A stretch of 64,000 nt of DNA from Cololabis saira (taxonomy: Eukaryota; Chordata; Actinopteri; Beloniformes; Belonidae): assembly GCF_033807715.1 (NCBI RefSeq), contig NC_084606.1, forward strand, positions 34,875,861-34,939,860. The letters are read 5' to 3'. Of the stretch, positions 14,440 through 25,753 are shown piece after piece. The first letter of the stretch is position 1, and the number at the start of each line of letters is the position of its first letter. Made by a program: the position numbers and the translations under genes. A model generated the notes under the pieces. That model made no database searches, was not told the origin of the DNA, and saw only the letters and a program-made list of their open reading frames with translations.

Positions 14440-14920
14440 TGTCAAAAAAAGACCAATTTAAAAGAAAGCGTCACTCTGGAATGCCCCTTTTATCATAAAA
14501 GCGGACTAATGTTGACTCAGATTTCCCGCCTTCAGTGGTCTTTGTGCTGTTTTACTCGACAGAGGAGTGAGTGCGGTACGTGAGCACGTGCAGCGCTGCT
14601 TTGGCCCTGACATAAGGAGAGGGGAAGGAGTCGGATTGGAGGAGGAGGTTCCTGTGACTGTAGACGAGTCAAAGTAAATTGAGTTAGCCGATCGTGCCGC
14701 CCTCCCCCCCACCCCCCCCATCCTTTCTCTGCTGTCATCTTCCTTTCCCTCACTACATATTGTTGTGGAATGAAAGCATTTAGAGTAGAGAGGTGTCCTC
14801 TTTTATTGAGTATGTGTGGATAAACGCTGGGAGCGAGAGCGTCACCTCTGAACAGGATTATATAGTGAAGTGCTGCTCAGTTGCATCTCATGTCCTTGGA
14901 GGGGAGAAATAAAGAATCAG
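14440..14920. other. rell1 intron, no recognised feature
   Basis: About 0.48 kb with a C-run patch near 14700-14720. No supported exon. Confidence 0.45.
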
Positions 14921-15044
14921 TGACTACGTTTACATGCAGTCAAAATTGGGGTTATTGCTAATATTCCGGTTACTGAAACATTGGGAATATTCCGTTTACA
15001 TGGTAATTAATCATTCAGGATATCTGGATCAAACCAGCGACGCG

Positions 15045-15669
15045 TGTAGCACCCTATAATGTAATAATTTCCTGAAAATGTAATAACGCCTGAAAATGTA
15101 ATAAAATTTGCACTTAACTCAATCGAAAATGTAATAAAATCCAATAATGTAATAACTTTACCAATAATGTAATAAAATATCCTGACTGATATTGTAATAA
15201 CATTTTTACCGATAATGTAATAACTTATTACATTATTGGGAATTTATTACATTTTCAGGTGGATCTTTTTTTTTTTTTTCAAAACTGATAATGTAATACT
15301 TGACAAATAATGTAATATATATGTTCATTTTCAGTCCAGAGTTCTACATTTTGTGTTTTAAGTATGTAAGAATGTTATATACACTGGATTTGAAACACCA
15401 GAATGACTATTGGGTTAAATTGCAGACTTTGAGTACCATGTAATAAATTCTCAATAATGTAATAAGTTATTACATTATTGGTAAAAATGTTATTACAATA
15501 TCAGTCAGGATATTTTATTACATTATTGGTCAAGTTATTACATTATTGGGTTTTATTACATTTTTGATTGAGTTAAGTGCATTTTTTATTACATTTTCAG
15601 GAAATTATTACATTATAGGGTGAAATTATTACATTATAGGGTGAAATTATTACATTATAGGGTGCTACA
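15045..15669. mobile_element. Near-perfect palindromic element built of TAATGTAATAA motifs
   Basis: The termini TGTAGCACCCTATAATG and its exact inverse are flanked by a 6-bp direct duplication GACGCG (15039-15044 and 15670-15675). The interior repeats AATGTAATAA-like words on both arms. The right end carries three tandem copies of an ATTACATTATAGGGTG unit. A 6-bp duplication fits neither hAT (8) nor Tc1 (2) nor Harbinger (3). Confidence 0.82.
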
Positions 15670-15921
15670 GACGCGTGGAGAACATCATGACGCAATTACC
15701 GTCATTTCTGCTTCTTCTTCCTGTATCCAAATTCAAAACAAATGCTGCTTTGCGCAACTTTTCGCTCACCTTCTTGTAAATCTTGCTATCCCGGTACTTT
15801 CTACCGTCTACAAATGCAGAAATGTTCATATCCTTCATTACATTTATGACGTGATTAGTCTTCTCCTCACTCCAAAAGTGTGGCGTGGTCTTGTGTTTCC
15901 CCGTGTTGACAGAGGGGGAGT

Positions 15922-16200
15922 ATATGTTAAGTAAATATAATGAAATATGTTAGTTAAGTTTGATTGACATACCCATAGACGGCGGTAATTTTATTTTATT
16001 TTAGTTTTTTATTCACTTAGTAGTTGTTGTTTTTTTTAATTTTTTTAAATTTTTAATTTCTTATTTGTGAAGTTATTTCTTGGAAAAAGGGGCAGATCAG
16101 ATAAGATTCTTCTTCTTTCTGCTCCCTTTTCATTCACAATTTTAATTTGTATTTGTATTGAATTGTTTTATTTTTTGAATTAAATGAAGAATAAATGAAA
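15922..16200 (+). mobile_element. LINE 3'-end fragment
   Basis: From TATGTTAAGTAAATATAATG through TTCTTCTTCTTTCTGCTCCC to an A-rich AATAAA-containing tail, this matches the fragment at 44891-48232. Here the site GTTAGTTAAGTTTG (about 15949-15962) is uninterrupted, whereas the other copy holds a TTAA-targeting element at that point. The LINE clade was not determined. Confidence 0.6.
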
Positions 16201-16486
16201 CTAAATGTGTTTAGAAGAACTTCCTAGACTCAAAACACCAGGATTCCTTGTGAACAGAGAATGCGCAGAAAACAAATTCCTGTTCCGTTTGATGGGGATA
16301 TTCAGTTTGGTGTTTACATGACCCAATAAATATGACACAGGGCTCATATTGGGGTTTTTAAAAACCGGAATATGAGCAAATTCTGTTTATTCAAAGGGGT
16401 TATTGGTGTTTACATGGCCGTGCAAATTCGGGTTATTGCCAATATTCAGGTTTTAAAAGGGTTATTGATGCATGGAAACGCAGTCA

Positions 16487-17010
16487 GTAAGCGTCTGCAA
16501 TCAAGCACATTTCCTCAGTTTCTTTCATGTGTCTTTCCTCTTCAGCTCTCTCTCCTCATGTCTTCATCCATATATTTCCATGCCTTTTACCCCCTTTTCT
16601 CTCTAGTATAGTCTAGTGCCCTACTCTACTCTGCATCTGCCTGTTGTATTCCTGATGTTCCTTCCTCCTCTGAGCGGGGATGGGCAGCCTGCCAGCGGCT
16701 CACTTAGAGATGGAGGAAGAGGGGTATTGGTTGAGCTGAAGTGAGGGATGCATGGCAGTAAAGGTGACGGACAGACTGGAGGACAGGAAACGGAGGGGGA
16801 CAGAGGGATGAGGGGGAAGCAACAAGCATGAGAGTGACTGTAGTGTGGCCAGAGAGCTCGCTATCTCCGCTTCCAGCTTTGCTGCTGCTCCTCTTCCTCC
16901 TGCAGCTCCCTCCACCTTCCTCCCTGCTCTGTTTATCTCCTGTACATCATGGCTCCTCCACCTCCACAGGACCAAACTCATGCTCCCTGCTTCTACCCAT
17001 CAGGGATCCT
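16487..17010. other. rell1 intron, no recognised feature
   Basis: Single-copy-looking intron with pyrimidine-rich patches (16860-16980). Overlapping open frames lack family resemblance. Confidence 0.45.
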
Positions 17011-18113
17011 AAGGGCCAATCCCAATACACCCCCTACTTTCTAACACTAGCCCTAAAAAAGAAGCCACAGATTTTAGGGCACTTGTAATCTTCCCAGGGC
17101 CCAGTCGCAATACTCAATTTTTTCAGCACCACCCCTACATTTTGCGTGCTACGTCACTGTGTGGTTTACGTTCGGGTACGTAAGCGACTGCGTAGTTACG
17201 TTTGCACATACGTCACACCATATCAGGAAGCCCAGAGATAAAAGCTGTTTTAATTTCAGCTGTAGCGCTGTTAATATGCCATTTTATTAAGTTTTAATAT
17301 TTTTTCAAGCGTAAAAGTAACCGTTAAGATCCTCAACCTGGGCTCAGTTTATCCAAATAACGCCTGTTAAGAAATTTGATCCGATGTTTTCGGAGAAGAG
17401 CCGAGAATTATCGCTGGCTGAAATAAATAATTTAGGAAGATAAATGTTGGTTTAATAGATGAAATCTAACAGTTGTAGCTACGCCTGTTAAGAAATTTGC
17501 TCCGAAAATTTCGGGATTTCTGCCTGCCGGCTCAGGAGTTGATTTATGGTTCCGCGTTAAATTGACGCAGAACCTACGGCGTAGGGTACGGCGTAGGGTA
17601 CGGCGTACGGCGCGCGTCGCCGCGTAACCTACGCCGTAGGCTCTGCATTGGTGTAACGCGGAACCATAAATCAGACTTTATTCTGGCGAGGTTTGAAAAA
17701 GACTTCGCAACAACGGGCAAACAAGTGATTATGTACATTCACTGAGTGAATATTATGAAAGTAAAATATTATTTCTCGCTAGAAATGTAATCAAAGCGCA
17801 TTTTTATGCAGAAACTAACTCTAAATATTGATTTTATTCACTAAAAAATAAGAAATGTCCGCCATGTTTTTTTTTTTTGATTCAGTCCCCAAATGACGAC
17901 GAAAAGCATTCTGGGAAATTTTTCTGGCCCTAGTTCAGCTAGTGAGCATCGGAAAACCCTTGATCCGTAGGGACAGATTCATAGCCACTACACTAGTTTT
18001 CTCCACTCCCCCTAGATGAAAAGAGGAATTGGGACACCACTACCCTCACGGGAACGTGCAAAATTTAGGGGTAGGGATGAAAAGTAGGACTAGGGGGGGA
18101 TTGGGACAGGGCC
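17011..18113. mobile_element. Inverted-repeat DNA element, about 1.1 kb
   Basis: The left end AGGGCCAATCCCAATACACC and the right end ATTGGGACAGGGCCC are imperfect inverted repeats. Subterminal CCCCCTA motifs are also inverted. It hosts a Harbinger-like palindromic MITE at 17540-17674. Target duplication was not resolved and no transposase was seen. Confidence 0.65.
17540..17674. mobile_element. Harbinger-like palindromic MITE, family R, copy 1
   Basis: TGATTTATGGTTCCGCGTTA at the left is inverted as GTAACGCGGAACCATAAATC at the right. The core is rich in TACGGCGTAGG repeats. Family R copies also occur at 21900-22043, 40081-40544, 40550-40650 and 45318-45404. Confidence 0.75.
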
Positions 18114-18704
18114 CAACTGGACATGTGCATAATGAATATTTACGTGCACTGGTTTCAAAATGAGGAATCATCCTCTCACAAGGATTATTGACAAGTTCTG
18201 AATGAGCTGGAGTCGATAAGCTCATTGTGGATGGCGTTACAGTAATTGGATTGTGACGAAGCCAGAGCGTTAACTCGACTTTACAGCAGATTTTTTCTGT
18301 TTTTAAAATGGCGTGAAGTCTCAACAGTACCCAGGTGGGGGAAAAAAGCCATCTCGCAAATGTATCATTTGAGAAGGAGAGGGTTGTGTCAGAAATACCT
18401 GCCACTCTCGACCCCCGTGGAGACCAGGACGACGGTCTCAGAGATGGAAAGTGAGCAGGTTTTTGAGGGTGTTGGTTTTTGTGCTGGAGAGACGGAGGAA
18501 ATTAGCTTTCACTGCTGTAAAACAGCAAAGGAAAGACTACAGGTCACACCTGAACCTGGACCGGCTGTAGCGAGAACGTCAGCATTATTACGTTCCTCGG
18601 TGTTAGAGCTCGACGTGTGAGAAGTTGCAACCAGAAGTTGTTTGACAGTTTATTTAATAAAAGAAATCACATTCAATATTTATGCTTCAACTATGTGACG
18701 ACTA
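18114..18704. other. rell1 intron, no recognised feature
   Basis: About 0.6 kb with overlapping short open frames on both strands (119 and 124 codons) but no recognisable domain or splice-consistent exon. Confidence 0.45.
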
Positions 18705-18760
18705 TACAGGACTGTCTCAGAAAATTAGAATATTGTGATAAAGTTCTTTATTTTCTGTAA

Positions 18761-18796
<36 letters not shown>

Positions 18797-19089
18797 TCAT
18801 ACATTCTGGATTCATTACAAATCAACTGAAATATTGCAAGCCTTTTATTATTTTAATATTGCTGATCATGGCTTACAGTTTAAGATTAAGATTCCCAGAA
18901 TATTCTAATTCTTTAAGATAGGATATTTGAGTTTTCTTAAACTGTAAGCCATAATCAGCAATATTAAAAGAATAAAAGGCTTGCAATATTTCAGTTGATT
19001 TGTAATGAATCCAGAATGTATGACATTTTTGTTTTTGTAATTGCATTACAGAAAATCACAATATTCAAATTTTCTGAGACAGTCCTGTA
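18705..19089. mobile_element. Family A MITE, copy 6
   Basis: It is a complete TA-flanked palindrome. A long A tract (about 18769-18795) expands the left subterminal AT-rich stretch. Confidence 0.86.
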
Positions 19090-20218
19090 TTTGAAGTATA
19101 GTTTTGTATAACTTTATGGCTTTCTATGCATTCACCAGCTTTGGAGACAAAAACGTTTTTTTCTTTCTTTTAAAACAGGCTGTAAATGTTTATTTACGAT
19201 GCACAGTTGTAGGTAATTTCCAATAGGAAGGCAAGTCGAGTCAAGTTGAAAACTAATGGAAAAGAAAGGGCATCAGTTATTTGAGTAAACAGAGTTCGAC
19301 TCACTTTCAGACTCGCCCCCTAGTGGTCATTCCCGGAACTGCACACTATGCTGCTTCTGCATTAGTGTAGTAGACCGGATGTGTGTGTACCTGACTCCAC
19401 TAACACTTTCTGATTTCTGGCCATGTAGTAAGTCTTGGCATCGCTCCTGTATCTCACTCCACCTGCTGAAGGAAAAACTAATACAACATCGCCTCTTTTA
19501 CTGACACATGAATATGCACAGATAAATTGCGCACATTTTGATTCAGTGTGTAGAAACGGGCCTTATCCTACTTTTGTGTGTTGAGAATGTGAGTAGAAAT
19601 ATAATAGGTTGTCCTCAGTCAGTTTATCTTTGTTGTTCTAAGATAAATGCTGTGTGAAATCATGGAGAAGTGTGTTTATTATGATTGAATATTCCAGCAT
19701 AGTTGTTCATTGCTCAGGTGTTGGAAGCATCACTTGATGGTTGCTTCCGAGAGAAATTAGCAATAATCTTTACTTGAGAGATGATCAATGCGTAGCTGTT
19801 ACCAACAACCTTGTTAGTAATTGCTCAGAAGTGTGAAAAATAAATGTGTCGTTCTGCAGTAATGGCTCATAATAAAAGACCTGCTGTTCAGAATGAATAA
19901 ACTGGATAAGAGTTTCTCTGCAAAACTGGATTAAGTGAAAGTCGATGGTCGGTGTTTTATACATTTTCTACTGCAGTTTTCTCTTTAATTTGAAGCCTGC
20001 ATGTGTCCAGCTACAGTTAGGTATCCGTAAAGGATTTATTGCATAGCTGCATTCAGTGGCGTCAATTCAGTGGAAGCTAAGGTATGGCAAGGTTACGAGT
20101 CACAGAACTTAACTATAGTATCAATCAACACGTCCAGCAAATACTCATCACAGCAGTCTGCTATGTAGCTTATCTGTGTGGTCAAGAACATTGGAACTTT
20201 TTCAAATGCAGTCTCGCT
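19090..20218. other. rell1 intron, apparently single-copy
   Basis: About 1.1 kb in which no repeat ends, exon or RNA gene was recognised. Confidence 0.5.
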
Positions 20219-20608
20219 CACTGCAAAAACTCAAAATCTTACCAGGAATATTTGTCTTATTTCTAGTTAAAATGTCTCATTTTTAGTCAAAAAATCTCAT
20301 TACACTTAAAACAAGAGTCATCCCCAGAAAAATACCTTATTTGACCATTTTCACCTGTTTCAAGTAAATTTTCACTTGAAATAAGTAGAAAAATCTGCCA
20401 GTGGGACAAGATTTATCTTCTCATTACAAGCAAAAAAATCTTGTTCCATTGGCAGATTTTTCTACTTATCTTAAGTGAAAATCTACTTGAAACAGGTGAA
20501 AATGGTTGTTTTTGAGTCTTGTCTTAAATGTAATGAGATTTTAATAATAGACATTTTAACTAGAAATAAGACAAATATTCTTGTTTAAGATTTTGAGTTT
20601 TTGCAGTG
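20219..20608. mobile_element. Palindromic MITE, family S
   Basis: The ends CACTGCAAAAACTCAAAATC and GATTTTGAGTTTTTGCAGTG are inverted. The interior pairs TTTCACCTGTTTCAAGTA with its inverse around a central CTTCTCATTACAAGC. Parts of the same palindrome sit inside the CCAGTACT-ended elements at 22700, 32357 and 49075. Confidence 0.82.
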
Positions 20609-20835
20609 TAAAATAACTAGTGAAATCGATCATGTTGTTCTGATTTGCATTTGTAGTTATTCTATATGTATTAAGTAATAGAATAATCAATACAAAGAGA
20701 CACAGAGTAATTCCAGAAATGTATTTAAAAAAACAAACATTTACTCTTAGCATTATTATTGTTCTACGTGGTTTGTGTTGTGTCCATCTAAAATCCGTCA
20801 GGGGTTTTCTGATTTCTGGTTCTTTTTGTCTGCAG

Positions 20836-21084
20836 TCCTCCGCTCACCCCCACCTCCCTCAGCCCTTCCACCCCCCCGTCCACCCCTGTATCGCCGGGGG
20901 CTCCGCCTGGAGCGGCCAAGCACACCTGCAACCACCTGCACACCATCGGGGGCCCCGGGGGCCAGAAGAACATCTGCACCCGCTGCAGCCAGAAGAAATG
21001 GCCGCTGATCAGGAAGCCGTCGGCCCGCAAGGCAGAGCAGCGCCGCAGTCACTACGGGGAGGTCACGGTCCTGTCTGTGGGCAG
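20836..21084 (+). CDS. rell1: rell1 coding exon (Pro/Ser-rich and Cys/His cluster)
   Basis: This 249-bp exon has acceptor ttgtctgcag and donor gtgggt, and is phase 2 at both ends. It encodes a Pro/Ser/Thr-rich stretch (PLTPTSLSPSTPPSTPVSPG), then a Cys/His cluster (KHTCNHLHTIGG and CTRCSQKKWP), then a basic linker and GEVTVLSVGR. The layout of Pro-rich stretch, HxLHT block, CxxC and GEVTVLSVGRFRV matches RELL1 and, more loosely, RELT. It is the largest and most GC-rich coding block of the gene in the window. The last Arg codon is split by the next intron. Confidence 0.93.
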
Positions 21085-21302
21085 GTGGGTGTGAAAGAGA
21101 CTTTACTGCAGCTCTGCAGCTTGTTGGATGCACTGGAACAATCAAACATTAACTTTAAATAATCACCAGTGAACATTCCTCTCCTAATGACATTGGCTGT
21201 AAGTTAACTGGTGACCTGGAAAATACAAAGGTAAAGGGTTTGAAGCCTGGGAAGTGGAAGCTTCAGTGGTTTACCAGCTGAGGGGGGGCCAGCGCCTCTT
21301 AA

Positions 21303-22319
21303 AGGGGACCTATTATGAAAAACAGGTTTTTTTCTTGCTTTAACATATATAAAGTGGTCTCCCCTCAGTCTGCCAACTCAGAGAAGGAGGAAAGCAACAA
21401 AATTCTGCAGTGTCTGTACAGCCGCCCGGATGAGCCGTCCAGTGTGATGTGGATCTACGAGCCGTTCAGATTCTGTGCATTTTCTTTACGTAACCAAAAT
21501 GCAAACCACACCCACGACTATAAAACCGTGTAACTGCATTTAAGCGTCCGACTATCGTAGCACTGCGTGACATCGGACGCTCTCTGTCCATCTCCCTCCA
21601 GCAGCTGCCACTTTATTGAGGTTTTTGTAGTGGAGTGAGGAGGAATCATAGAGATAACTTCTCATTTCAACTAACTGGATCAGCCGTTCCTCATCCTTCA
21701 CCGTTTCCTACAGCGCTTTCAACCGGCTTTCAACGCGAGCGACAGGAAGAAAATAGAAGCAGGGCGTCCGACAAATGTTCAGCTCAAAACGGCGCAGCGA
21801 CGCGGCGCTGCGTCCAGTTAGGACAGTCCAATAGAAAATAAAGCAATTGAATTGATTTTGTCGCTGACGCTCGCTCGCATCGCATGGGACACAGTTTAAA
21901 GCCTGAATTATGGTTCCACGTTACACCAACGCAGAGCCTACGGCGTAGAGGGGACAGCGTAGGGTACGCGGCGCCGCGTAACCTACGCTGTACCCTACGC
22001 CGTAGGCTCTGCGTTGGTGTAACGTGGAACCATAAATCAGCCTTAATAGTGTACGCAGCCGGCTGCTCTTCTGCCCAGAGCGAGGCTTTGTCTCCTCCCC
22101 TGCTACACGTCATTCAGGCAGCCAATCAGCACAGAGCCTCATTATCATAGCCCCGCCCACTCAGAATCCTGCATAGATAATGAGGTTAGAGAATGGGAAG
22201 ATAAAGACATGGATCAGAGGCTTAATTTCTAATTTAAATAGAAAAAACAATCAAAAGCTTGTTTTTAAGACATTCAAGGCCTGTTTAAAATAGACATTAA
22301 ATGCCATAAGAGGTCCCCT
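21303..22319. mobile_element. TTAA-flanked DNA element, copy 1 (piggyBac- or Kolobok-like)
   Basis: The ends AGGGGACCTATTATG and CATAAGAGGTCCCCT are imperfect inverted repeats flanked by TTAA (21299-21302 and 22320-22323). TTAA duplication is typical of piggyBac and Kolobok superfamilies. The interior is shared with the element at 44937-47978, including GCGTGACATCGGACGCTCTC and a block near CATTCAGGCAGCCAATCAGC. It is non-coding and hosts a family R MITE (21900-22043). Confidence 0.85.
21900..22043. mobile_element. Harbinger-like palindromic MITE, family R, copy 2
   Basis: The termini AGCCTGAATTATGGTTCCAC and GTGGAACCATAAATCAGCCT are inverted and flanked by TAA on both sides (21897-21899 and 22044-22046), fitting a 3-bp PIF/Harbinger duplication. 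The sister TTAA element lacks it at the equivalent place (CATGGGACACAGTTTGTGTA near 47692), so it inserted after the family diverged. Confidence 0.85.
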
Positions 22320-22699
22320 TTAAAGGTACACAAACCAGGCGAGTGACTCCCAAAACCTGTTGTTAGAACCGAAGAACCGCCGGCTCCTGCTAGACTCTCA
22401 GGAGAGCAGCAGGAGCATCATGTTTGGTGCATTTCTTCTCTTTGCAGCTTCGTTCATCTCTCCAGTTGCTGTTAATGATGCCACTAATACTCATGATATA
22501 TCAGAGTAGAGAGGAAAATAATCCAGTTAAAAAAAGCTGAAAAAGCTTTTTAATCTCAGATGTCAGTTATGTAGCATGTGCTGACATCCTACAGTGCAGT
22601 ACCACTTAAATCTTCATTTACAGTATAGTATTTATTGATAAATCCACTTAACTTGAAAGAATACACAGTGGCGATGTAAAAATAGTTAAAGTATGGAAA
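22320..22699. other. rell1 intron, no recognised feature
   Basis: About 380 bases between two elements. Nothing was recognised. Confidence 0.4.
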
Positions 22700-23040
22700 A
22701 AACAACAATTTTCACCTGTTTCAAGTAGATTTTCACTTGAAATAAGTAGAAAAATCTGCCAGTGGAACAAGATTTTTTTGCTTGTAATGAGAAGATAAAT
22801 CTTGTTCCACTGGCAGATTTTTCTACTTATTTCAAGTGAAAATGTACTTGAAACAGGTGAAAATTGTCAAATAAGTAATTTTTCTGGTGATGACTCTAAA
22901 TGTTGAAATAGCAGTAAAACCACATTCATTGATGAAATGACATAAGGGATGGAAAGGGGGGATGGCAGTTTTACAGGGGGGATGATTTGGACCGTTTTTA
23001 TTTCAGGGGGGGATGCCATCCCCCCTCAACTCCAGTACTG
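22700..23040 (-). mobile_element. Truncated CCAGTACT-ended element, family Q, copy 3
   Basis: The reverse orientation is shown by the end CATCCCCCCTCAACTCCAGTA at about 23038. It shares the GGACCGTTTTTATTTCAGGG block and the family S palindrome with 32357-33273 and 49075-50316. The other end is missing. Confidence 0.72.
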
Positions 23041-23651
23041 CCCCTCGCCCCCGCCATGCCTGCACCGGTAAAGCCCGGAGAGTGCTCAGCCTCGTCAGCG
23101 CCGGCGTTTCTCATCCTTAATGTCCTGCAGAGCTTATTGGGATGCAGAGAGGCTGCTTTTCATTTGCACTCCCAGACGTCGGTCGTGTACGCACAGGGTC
23201 AGCGTGACCTGGATCCCAATATTCATTTGCTGATTTGATTTAATCTCTGTGTGTGTGTGTGTGTGTATGTGTGTGTGCATAAACAAGGAGGTAGAGACAG
23301 ATCTGTGGCACCAATGACAACTGAATTTACTTTGCAACATCATTTGTGAGACAGTGTTTTTTTTTTTTCTTGCTTACTTACTTGAAACATGCTCTCTATA
23401 GGAAAAGTAAATAAACAGCAGGTAAATTCTGGTACATTTTGGCCTAGAAAACTAGTAGTCCCCAAACTTTACTGAAGGAAGTCGACATCAGTCACAGTGC
23501 CACTTCTATTTTGGTCTTTCAGACGTTAGTGTGTTCCCACATACGAGCAACAGTGTGTTCTTTTTTGAATAATCCGTCTCTTGCCCCTGATTCAGGCTCC
23601 CACTGCAACAACATGTCAAACTTCATGCTTTTATTTCTTTGTTTTTGTCAG
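23041..23651. other. rell1 intron with short GT repeat, ending at an acceptor
   Basis: It contains a short GT repeat (about 23247-23278). It ends in ttttgtcag, the acceptor before 23652. Confidence 0.5.
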
Positions 23652-23784
23652 GTTCCGCGTGACAAAGTGTGAAAAACCCGCCAAGGAGCGGCGGACTCTG
23701 TTAATAACAGACTCCAACGGCAGCGTCCCCTCCACGCCCACGGAGACGGAACCGCACAGCCGAACCGTGTCCGAGTCCCAGCAG
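23652..23784 (+). CDS. rell1: rell1 coding exon (RFRV motif)
   Basis: The exon lies between acceptor tttttgtcag and donor gttcgt. It starts by completing the split Arg codon, so the junction spells SVGRFRVTKCEKPAKERRTL. RFxV is the docking motif bound by the conserved C-terminal domain of OXSR1/SPAK kinases, and RELT-family proteins are known OXSR1 partners. The rest is hydrophilic and Ser/Thr-rich (SNGSVPSTPTETEP), resembling the RELL1 C-terminal tail. It ends in phase 0. If the weak donor gttcgt is not used, the frame continues about 39 codons into the intron to a stop near 23901. Confidence 0.9.
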
Positions 23785-23901
23785 GTTCGTGGAGTACAAA
23801 CCGTCTCAGTTGTCCTCCTTTTCTTCCACCATGGCTTTCTCTCATCCTATTCCATATTTCCACCACATATAAGTTATATTACATGTAGTTACTCTTTATA
23901 G

Positions 23902-24288
23902 CAGAGGTTTTCAACTGGTTTTGTCCCAGGAACCACCATTATAACCAAGAAGCAACTCGGGGACCAACTGCTTGTGGGGATGCTTGTTTTATTTTGCACC
24001 TTGCTTTTAAATAAGAGTATGGGCCTATATAGGCTATTTATTTGCATCAGTGTCTATTTTTATTTGCACATTTTGCTATAAAAAAAACAAAAGAAAAAAC
24101 AGTCAATGAACAATAGGAAGCCAAGAGGGCTTATAATATTACAAAGTTCACTCTCACTCATTTGACATAATTTGGATGGGTAAATTATTCACAAAAATGA
24201 ATAAAAAATGGAAAATTTACAATTTCACGGACCTGCAATACCGCCACGGACCACCAGAGGGCCGCGGACCACCGGTTGACAATCCCTG
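23902..24288. mobile_element. hAT-type MITE, second copy of the 653-2169 family
   Basis: The termini CAGAGGTTTTCAACTGG and CCGGTTGACAATCCCTG are flanked by a perfect 8-bp target duplication CTTTATAG (23894-23901 and 24289-24296). This uninterrupted copy shows what the 653-2169 host looked like before nesting. Confidence 0.9.
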
Positions 24289-24339
24289 CTTTATAGTAAT
24301 GACAATGTAGAAAAACAAGACAGAAGTAGTTACATTATT

Positions 24340-24708
24340 TACAGGACTGTCTCAGAAAATTAGAATATTGTGATTTTCTGTAATGCAATTAGAAAAACTA
24401 AAATGTCATACATTCTGGATTCATTACAAATCAACTGAAATATTGCAAGCCTTTTATTATTTTAATATTGCTGATCATTGTTTACAGCTTAAGAAAACTC
24501 AAATATCCTATCTCAAAAAATTTGAATATTCTGGGAATCTCAATCTTAAACTGTAAGCCATAATCAGCAATATTAAAATAATAAAAGGCTTGCAATATTT
24601 CAGTTGATTTGTAATGAATCCAGAATGTATGACATTTTTGTTTTTTTTAATTGCATTACAGAAAATAAAGAACTTTATCACAATATTCTAATTTTCGACA
24701 GTCCTGTA
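24340..24708. mobile_element. Family A MITE, copy 7
   Basis: It is a TA-flanked palindrome. The right end has a small deletion (TTTTCGACAGTCC instead of TTTTCTGAGACAGTCC). Confidence 0.85.
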
Positions 24709-24837
24709 TATTCCAGCAATGAATATGCAGATGGTACAATTTAAATTGCCCACCTACCACCCCCACTGGAGTGAAACTTAAAATATTTGCTGTCATCTCC
24801 TAGTGAAGCTCCAGAGCTCATCGACTGGTATTCGGAT

Positions 24838-25085
24838 CATCAATTCAATTCAATTCAATTTTATTTATATAGCGTCTAATACAACAGAGTTGTCTCTAGA
24901 CGCTTTCCAGAGACCCATACCCAGAACATGACCCCCGAGCAGTTATTACATAAACAATGGCAGGTAAAAACTCCCCTAGTGGGAGAAAAACCTTAAGCCA
25001 AACAGTGGCAAGGAAAAACTCCCCTTTAGGAGGGAAGAAACCTTGAGCAGGACCAGGCTCATAAGGGGGGACCCTCCTGCACGAC
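24838..25085 (-). mobile_element. L2-like LINE 3' end, minus orientation
   Basis: It begins with a TTCAA/TTCAAT tandem (the inverse of the LINE's repetitive 3' tail), followed by ATAGCGTCTAATACAAC and TTGTCTCTAGACGCTTTCCA. The same block occurs at 37494 and, inverted, near 58140-58235, where it follows a coding remnant. It is strongly 5'-truncated. Confidence 0.72.
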
Positions 25086-25740
25086 GTTAAGAGTCTGAAA
25101 TGGAAATGATACCACAGCTGATGCAAAGTTACCACGTTTTCCCTTTTCTCTCACTGCAGCCATCCCCAATATTATAAATCAAAAGTAGCAGCTGGACTAC
25201 GCACCAGATCCCAACACTACAATCAGGAAGCGCAGTTTCTAATATGTACAGTACTTAATCACCATTAAATATGTAGGATGTTGCTGATCTGCCAGAAATG
25301 ATGAGTTTTGAAGTGGTCCGTTGAACATCACGGGCCATAATTGTTGTTTTCCTGCTTGTGAAAGTGTGGCCAAGCTAGCCGAGCATTGATAAACTGGAGG
25401 CAGTGTTAGTTTTTTTAAATGGAAAGATAGATTTATTATTTCTTAGTTCATAGCCGCAAGAATTGCCAGCCCAGAGAAAAAGAAAAAAGAAAACACAAAA
25501 AAAAATAGAAAAAAAAGAACCAACTCCAAATCTAATCAATCACTAACTACTCTTAAACTGCAACTTCACTTCAATAATTAAACTGAACTCATAACCCTGA
25601 ATTGTGGCATTCCAGTGTTTCTCTGGCGTATTGACAGTTGTTGCCTCACGCTCACCTCAGACCAAAAAACATTTAAAAAAAATCTCTCAAACCATTTTAT
25701 TTAACTACCTGGACTAGTCCATTGGACATTACTTCTAAAA
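25086..25740. other. rell1 intron, no recognised feature
   Basis: AT-rich intron ending at the LINE target duplication at 25741. No exon or transposon end was recognised. Confidence 0.45.
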
Positions 25741-25753
25741 ATCAGTCAACTAT

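Larger units (their letters stand above)
14921..16486. mobile_element. Inverted-repeat DNA element with nested insertions
   Basis: The left end TGACTACGTTTACATGCA matches the inverse of the right end TGCATGGAAACGCAGTCA. Subterminal GGTTATTG.CAATATTC and GTTTACATG motifs are inverted. It hosts a palindromic element (15045-15669) and a LINE 3' fragment (15922-16200). There is no transposase frame. The family is uncertain. Confidence 0.7.

Noticed and set aside
17580..17640. GTAGGGTACGGC repeats resembling a regulatory array
   Set aside because: They are the core of a palindromic family R MITE found at four other sites in the window.
18046..18620. Overlapping 119- and 124-codon frames on opposite strands
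   Set aside because: They overlap the end of a transposon and show no domain or exon signals.
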